A stretch of 64,000 bases of DNA from Xestospongia bergquistia. Taxonomy: Eukaryota > Porifera > Demospongiae > Haplosclerida > Petrosiidae. Shown in pieces: positions 58,152 through 64,000 of this stretch (the stretch's first letter is position 1; the number at the start of each line of letters is the position of its first letter). The stretch spans positions 3,234,001-3,298,000 of the forward strand of contig OZ014413.1 in assembly GCA_963965975.1 (NCBI GenBank), read 5' to 3'. The notes under the pieces are model-generated. The model was not told where the DNA came from. It ran no database searches and saw only the letters and a program-made list of their open reading frames with translations. The position numbers were made by a program, and so were the translations under genes.

Positions 58152-60106
58152 TATTTGTAATTAACAGCAATACAAGATTGACATCACTAAAATACAAACT
58201 ATGGATATTGAATTTTGTTGTCTTTATTCTCAACTGTTGTTTCAGTATAGATCAGTAATTATGAAAATGAAAGTAACATTGAGAAAATTATGGTTGTTAC
58301 TCTGAAACAGGAAAAAAACAATAGCAAATAATTTTTTAATTCATCACATACTTTATCCAAAAAATGCCATCACTACCAATTTAATTGAAGAGTACTTGCA
58401 AAACATTGAATAGAATTTAAAATGATTAATAATGATATATTAGATATGTATCAGATTGTTTAATTTATATGTAGTGTGTAATCTAGTTAGTATTAGTGTA
58501 TCAATTCCCAAATATCAATTCCCAAAATATCAATTCTCATAATGTCAACTTTCAAATTGTCACTGTAAATTGTCAATGTGCCAAAGTGTCAAGTCTATAT
58601 AACAAAATGACAATGTGTATCACCAAATGAAAATCAATAAACTTACTCTATCATATTAACCCAATGGCAAAGTATATAGAAGTTATCATGTAGTTTAAAC
58701 ACAATATTGATTTTTCACACAAGCTAAATTTTAATGCTTATAAAATCTAAAGTCTTCAATGTTATATTCTTCTGCTTGTAGCCTCCTTTGCAGCTTTTTA
58801 AGTTCCTGTTCCTTTATATTGATTTCTTCTTTCTTGGAATACTCAAACACTTTTAGATACTTTATGTAACTATACTAATCCTTGTTACCTCTGCACTGAG
58901 GTGTTTAACTTGAATATTTGGTGGCAGATATAAAATTACATTAATTAATAGTGTGTAATAGTTGAATAGACAACATCAAAGGCTTTGCTACAGCAGTCAT
59001 AAAGTTCATTCGTTATTTTCATTTAGTATTAAAAATGGTACATTTCCAAAATAACTCCTTCTATTTGTAAAAAGCATTCAAAATGAGATTTCTATAACTG
59101 GATACATCATAATTCTCGGTGTAAAAATAACCTTGAAAAACAAATACTTTATAGTTATTGGGATGCAAATAGAACAATAGGAATAAGATGGAAGATCATA
59201 CCATCCTCACATAGGCAGTGCTATACTGCCTTCTCAATTAGAATCATACATTATCAATGCTCTTATTAACACTTGCTGTTTACTTGCAAGTTTTGCCTGT
59301 ATTAATAGATTTACCACATTATACACCTCATTATATAAGTAGCCTTATTGTTTATACTTAGTTTGACACATGAAGAAGAACCATACTAGGTGGAAACTTT
59401 TTTATCAAAAAAAAAGTTATAATCATCATAACTGTTTCAGGTTGCTTTTTTCCATGAGCTTACTAATTCCATTGATGCGATTTAGTTGAAGTATTTCATG
59501 TTTGTAGTAGGTAAGAAGAGATAAACCACATAAAAAGGACAGATTTATGTTAATGCTATAAACAAAAATGTGAAAAAAAAATTTAAAAAAGATGAAATGT
59601 AAAGATGGTTACACAAGCATGTAAAACAAGATCAGAGTAGAAATGATAGTAAAAACCTTCCAATATTGTTGCATAAATCAAGAAAATAATCTTTACTTGC
59701 CATGATTGGTAAAAGATAAGTGTCATAGCAATCCAGATTTTACTGTAAAGCCATTATATGTATGTAAGGATTTTCATATTGTATTCCTATAGGTACTAGA
59801 GGGAAGAAGAATTAAGATAATTATACTACCAGCAAAAGTATTTCTTCTTAAGTATTTTACAATACATTTAGAAATAGTAAACTAAACTTTGAACAATATT
59901 GAAAACTAAGAGTCAAATTAAAAATAAGTCATTTATATAGTTCCAATACTGCTTACTAATCTAACCTCTTTTCGAAATATGCACATACATAATTAAAGTA
60001 ACCAACATGACAGATACTTGTATATATATGCACTTGATGAGTAACATGTAGTCCAAGTATCTCTGACAAGTAGGTATCTCTAATAATACATGAAGTGTCT
60101 AATAAG
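58152..60106. other. Spacer with no supported gene
   Basis: AT-rich. 58499-58590 contains short imperfect repeats of the type atcaattcccaaaat and aatgtcaac. Nothing else recognised. Confidence 0.4.
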
Positions 60107-60643
60107 TTGGAGAGCTACACAACCATAATGTGAGGAAAAGAAAAGATGACTCTGAACAGTACCAACAAAAGTGAGAGGAGAAAAAGAGTGTGTATGTGTG
60201 TGTAAGAGAGCATTTGAAAATTACTTATCAATCTCCAAGTGGTGTGGTACAATCTTTTTAAACATCTTTCAATCATTAGCTAGTATAGCTAGCTTAAGAG
60301 AAAATATAATTGGATGGACATTTAATGATTAACCAATTAAAGTTTACTCAGAACCTACAACATTTCTCATTTCTACAAATAGTGACTGTGTTGAAAATAC
60401 CAAAGTTACAGAGGTTAATAATCAGCTTACATTGGATGTAGAAAATGTTTTGATCTATTTTGTGATAATGTGATCCCATGTTCAAGTAAACATCAAGTCA
60501 AATGACCAAACATAAATTGATGACTGACTCCCAAAATTGACAGTTCATGATTGATAAATTATTGTTATATTAAGTCATGAATATAACATTTCAGAACAAC
60601 ACAATGATTTCTGTACATTGTAATTTACAAGTTGAGTTTGTTT
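60107..60643. repeat. Segmental duplication, copy 1 (partner 61321-61892)
   Basis: Begins ttggagagctacacaaccat and ends ttacaagttgagtttgttt. Near-identical to the partner, but its possible coding frame is broken by stops (for example after catttaatgatt). Confidence 0.75.
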
Positions 60644-61068
60644 GACCAGGTTGTACACTGTACCACAACATTAATTGACACAAGACAGCCTACACTAATG
60701 CAATGACAATAAATAGACTGTTATAGAACATTATGGATTATTTATCATGATATTCATGAATCTATCCAAAGGTTGGGAAAACGTTTACAAGCATAAGTGT
60801 AATATGAAAGGAGCGGAGTGAACTGAATTTGATGGTCTATGACATAGTTCTAAAGTTATGCCAGACAAGATAAAAGATAGATAAAAGAAAAAATAGACAA
60901 GGTATGTATAATGGTATATGTATCATCCTTCTCTTCTCTTTCATCTATACATATACTACTTGTCCTTTTCCTTTATCACTCCTTCTATTATAAATGTAGA
61001 CATTTCTACATGCATAATATGAAATAATAATATGAAAGTTATTTTATGTAACTTAATTGAAACAAAAT

Positions 61069-61299
61069 GTGACCTGGTTTGCCAAAAGGGACCACTTCTG
61101 TCAAAATAGTTGTGACCTCATTTGTCAAAGAAAACCATGTTAAAGCATCTCAAAAAAGTTTTGTATACACACAGTTGCAATATATGCATAACTATTCTAT
61201 ATATATGCAAAACTCTTTTTCATATGTTTTAACAGTTGTTTTTTTAACAAATAAGGTCACTAATGTTTGATAGAAGGAATCCCTTTTTAGGTCACAAAA
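61069..61299. mobile_element. Palindromic element, copy 3
   Basis: Starts tgacctggtttgccaaaagg, has centre agttttgtatac / tatatgcaaaactc, and ends ttaggtcacaaa. Same family as 43730 and 44125. Confidence 0.55.
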
Positions 61300-61320
61300 A
61301 TTGTTAGTTTGGTGATAATT

Positions 61321-61892
61321 TTGGAGAGCTACACAACCATAATGTGAGGAAAAGAAAAGATGACTCTGAACAGTACCAACAAAAGTGAGAGGAGAAAAAG
61401 AGTGTGTATGTGTGTGAGAGAGAGCATTTGAAAATTACTTGTCATTCTCCTAGTGGTGTGGTACAATCTTTTAAAACATCTTTAAATCATGAATTAATCA
61501 ATTTTCAATCATTAGATAGTATAGCTAGCTTAAGAGAAAATATAATTGTTTGGACATTTAATGATTTACCAAATAAAGTTTACTCAGAACCTACAACATT
61601 TCTCATTTCTACAAATAGTGACTGTGTTGAAAATACCAAAGTTGCAGAGGTTAATAAACAGCTTAACTTGGATATATAAAATGTGTTGATCTATTAAATT
61701 TTTGTGATAATTTGATTCCATGTAAACATCAAGTTACTTTAACTCTAGGAATGACCAAACAGAAATTGATGACTGACTACCAAAGTTGACAATTCATGAT
61801 TGATAAATTATTGTTATATTAAGTCATGAATGTAACATTTCAGAACAACATAATGATTTCTGTACATTGTGATTTACAAGTTGAGTTTGTTT
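61321..61892. repeat. Segmental duplication, copy 2, with an open 91-codon frame
   Basis: Repeats 60107-60643. In this copy + strand 61404-61679 is open: LKITCHSPSGVVQSFKTSLN, WTFNDLPNKVYSEPTTFLIS and VAEVNKQLNLDI. Composition looks protein-like but there is no start context, splice site or family match. Possibly the remains of a transposon gene. Confidence 0.6.
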
Positions 61893-62058
61893 AACAATCT
61901 ACAGTGTCCTCAGTAGTGACTTCATATGGAGGATGATGAGAACTAAATGAGCATGTGTGCAAACTTTCACCAACCAAGAAGTAATTATTGTCATCAAATG
62001 CAATTATGTCAATGATGATGTCAAATCTTGGATAGACTCCAGCAGAAAAAATAATGAC

Positions 62059-62290
62059 ATGACCAGGTTGTAGCCAAAAGTAACTCCATCTGTCAAAACA
62101 GTTGTGACCTCATTTGTAAAAAAAACATGTTAAAGCATCTCAAAAAACAAGTTTTGTATACACACAGTTGCTATATATGCATAACTATTCTATATATATG
62201 CAAAACTCTTTTTCATATGTTTTAACAGTTGTTTGTTTAATGAATAAGGTCACTAATGTTTGATAGAAGTAGTCCCTTTTAGGTCACAAA
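62059..62290. mobile_element. Palindromic element, copy 4
   Basis: Closely follows copy 3 (tgtgacctcatttgt, atatatgcataactattcta, taaggtcactaatgtttgat). Copies 3 and 4 flank the duplicated segment 61321-61892. Confidence 0.55.
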
Positions 62291-62538
62291 AATTGTTAGT
62301 TTATTGATAATTTTGGAGACTTTAGTCTGGTATATAAATTTGCAGAAATAACTTTATAAACAAGGATATCAAAACACTGATAATATGGAATAGCAAGTCA
62401 CCACAAACATAATCTTGGAGACAGTTAGTCTAATATATAAATTCATTAGTGATCCTCAATGAAACCACCTACAACAATTTAATATTGAAGTTGATGTTAC
62501 CATGACAACATGACTCTAGTGATGAGATCATTGGAGCA

Positions 62539-62546
62539 TATAAAAG
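62539..62546 (+). promoter_or_regulatory. TATA box of the serine-protease gene
   Basis: tataaaag lies 92 bases before the ATG at 62631; transcription would start near 62,570, leaving a 5' UTR of about 60 bases. Confidence 0.55.
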
Positions 62547-62630
62547 CAGAGCAACTATTGATCACTAGCAGCTGCTGTAACACCAACACTATTAACCTGT
62601 CATTCACTTCTTTGCAAGTTTCAAGTTACA

Positions 62631-63604
62631 ATGATGGTATCAATGATCCTTTTTGTGCTGACCAGCTCTTTCCTCCTTTGGGGTTCCATAGATGCTCGTC
62701 CTCAAATTCAAGGGAGAAAGATTCAATTCTCTCCTATAAAGAGCATCATTGGTATGCCTGTCAGATTTAGTGACAAGGCTGCACCTCTTGAGGGCACAGA
62801 TGAATTCCTAGAGGGTCTTCGACTTGTTATGGTGACCAAAGATGGATACGAATACACTGGAAGTCTAGAAGATGTGGAAAGTCTTTTCTACACGAAAGAA
62901 GATAAGGTGGATGAAAATGAGGAACTACCAACACATCATCCTAATGAATTTCGTAAGGTTCTAGAAGACTCATTAGAGGACCTGGCTGAGAAACGTTCCG
63001 TCATTGGATCAGACTCACGTAAACGACAAGTTCCAAATGCTTTTCCTTATACAGCCATTGGACGAGTTGCTATCGGATGTACTGGAACATTTGTAGCTCC
63101 AAAGACTGTTCTGACTGCAGGTCATTGTGTCCATGGCAGAAGTGGATGGTACTCTAAGTTGAATGTCCATCATGCCAAGGGCTGTGATCCAAATAAAGGG
63201 GCAAGTTCATAGTTGGAGAAATGCTGTTACCATTAATGGGTGGATTAACAATCCTCATCATTGTGAGTAGTCGCTCTCCAGTCACAATGAGTTTTACTTC
63301 AATAACTCCTCCAGCTGCAACAACAACTATTTTCATTTATGGTTACCCAGCAGATCTCCCAAAACGGTGTCTCTATGGTACCAGTTGTCCTCTTGCTCAA
63401 GTTCTTGATAAACGTCTGAAATATACCTGTGATACTTATGGTGGTAACAGTGGCAGTGCTGTCTACTACCGTAAACGTAACAAAGAGTACACAATCATTG
63501 GAGTACATGCTTATGGTGTCTCTCGAGGAAAGAACAGTGGTACTCGTATGACCGGTTCCTACTATGCTATAACAAATTCTGTTATTAATAAATATGGTAG
63601 ATAA
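62631..63604 (+). pseudogene. Trypsin-like (S1/V8-type) serine protease, frameshifted, catalytic Asp lost
   Basis: Signal peptide MMVSMILFVLTSSFLLWGSI, a pro-region with KR sites (AEKRSVIGSDSRKRQVPNAF), then the protease fold: YTAIGRVAIGCTGTFVAPKT, catalytic His in VLTAGHCVHG (about 63108-63137), and in another frame PADLPKRCLYGTSCPLAQ, DTYGGNSGSAVYY with catalytic Ser (about 63430-63470) and IIGVHAYG. The first frame stops at 63210 after CDPNKGASS. The sequence then continues in a second frame (VHSWRNAVTINGWINN) and a third (LIIVSSRSPVTMSF). The stretch that should hold the catalytic Asp between GWINN and LIIV is missing. Probably secreted originally; inactive unless the assembly is wrong. 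An aataaa follows near 63,640. Confidence 0.6.
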
Positions 63605-64000
63605 TGGCTGACTCATCTCATTCAAGTTCTATCGAACAATAAACAAATTTTAGTAGAATTCTTGAGCAGTTTTATTGATTTCTAGACCTTAATTTTACTA
63701 ACTTCTCTTTTTAGACTTTTCAGTTTGATAATACAGTTTCATGCCTTTTATAATTTTAGAAGCTCAAGTTATTTTTCTATAAAAAATGTTGAACTTGAAT
63801 ACAATTTACCCACAATTATTAATTATAATCTGTAAAGCATACTATTCTCAAATTGCTATTCTCAAATTGGACGATGTGCATCATACAGTTCTTTTTGTAT
63901 ATAAACATGATATATGTGTACTAAGAGTGATAATGTATGTAGAACTGCATGATATTGCAGTTCCACTGTATACAGTCAGATAACCTTCTTCCTTTCACTT
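63605..64000. other. 3' flank of the protease gene; no further gene seen
   Basis: aataaa near 63,640 is a likely polyadenylation signal. The rest is AT-rich to the window edge. Confidence 0.4.

Overview
The window is animal nuclear DNA. It is very AT-rich, has short introns (about 45 bp upward), many 1-1 phase exons, ZU5/Death/CARD-like domains, a short-chain (C4-type) collagen gene, and expanded families of intronless membrane-protein genes. This combination points to a demosponge, most likely Amphimedon-like. The organism call is an inference from gene content; no database search was possible. No tRNA, rRNA or CRISPR array was recognised.

Region 1 (1-17,100) is a cluster of death-fold genes. 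A + strand gene (gene C, 5' end outside the window) has 63-bp coiled-coil exons and a terminal Death-like exon. A convergent - strand gene (gene A, 2281-9691) can be read as: sponge-type N-terminal domain, two leucine-rich-repeat exons, four coiled-coil exons, ZU5, a UPA-like region and a C-terminal CARD-like domain. That order recalls vertebrate PIDD1 and NLRP1, and the ZU5 domain ends with the HFS tripeptide known from self-cleaving members. Upstream on the same strand lies gene B (13,018-17,035): Death domain, CARD-like domain, the same N-terminal domain as gene A, coiled coils and a long Ser-rich tail. Nearly all exon junctions are phase 1, so whole domains can be shuffled without breaking the frame. 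Genes A and C share intron sequence in opposite orientation. Between A and B are a broken CXXC zinc-finger exon and other orphan exon candidates.

Region 2 (17,100-28,200) is gene-poor: two copies of an inverted-repeat element, a decayed copy of gene B's CARD-like exon, and an intact short-chain collagen gene with TATA box and signal peptide, followed by a fragment of a second copy.

Region 3 (28,200-37,500) is a tandem array of three intronless POT/SLC15-type transporter genes. The duplication unit also carries a palindrome and a small two-exon gene of unknown function. A Ty3/gypsy gag+LTR fragment sits at the junction between units 1 and 2. Two more relatives lie at 51,225-52,799 (+) and 56,607-58,151 (-), and a deleted, transposon-interrupted relative at 53,838-54,860.

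Region 4 (37,900-46,140) holds the 3' end of an unknown - strand gene, a large intronless gene for a secreted beta-helix protein with a multi-pass membrane C-terminus, a pair of palindromic elements, and a decayed piggyBac transposon. Region 5 (46,140-64,000) contains a 20-bp minisatellite, orphan exons, the transporter genes named above, segmental duplications and a TATA-driven S1-type serine-protease gene that has lost its catalytic-Asp segment through frameshifts. Exon limits were placed by eye from GT/AG sites and phase continuity.
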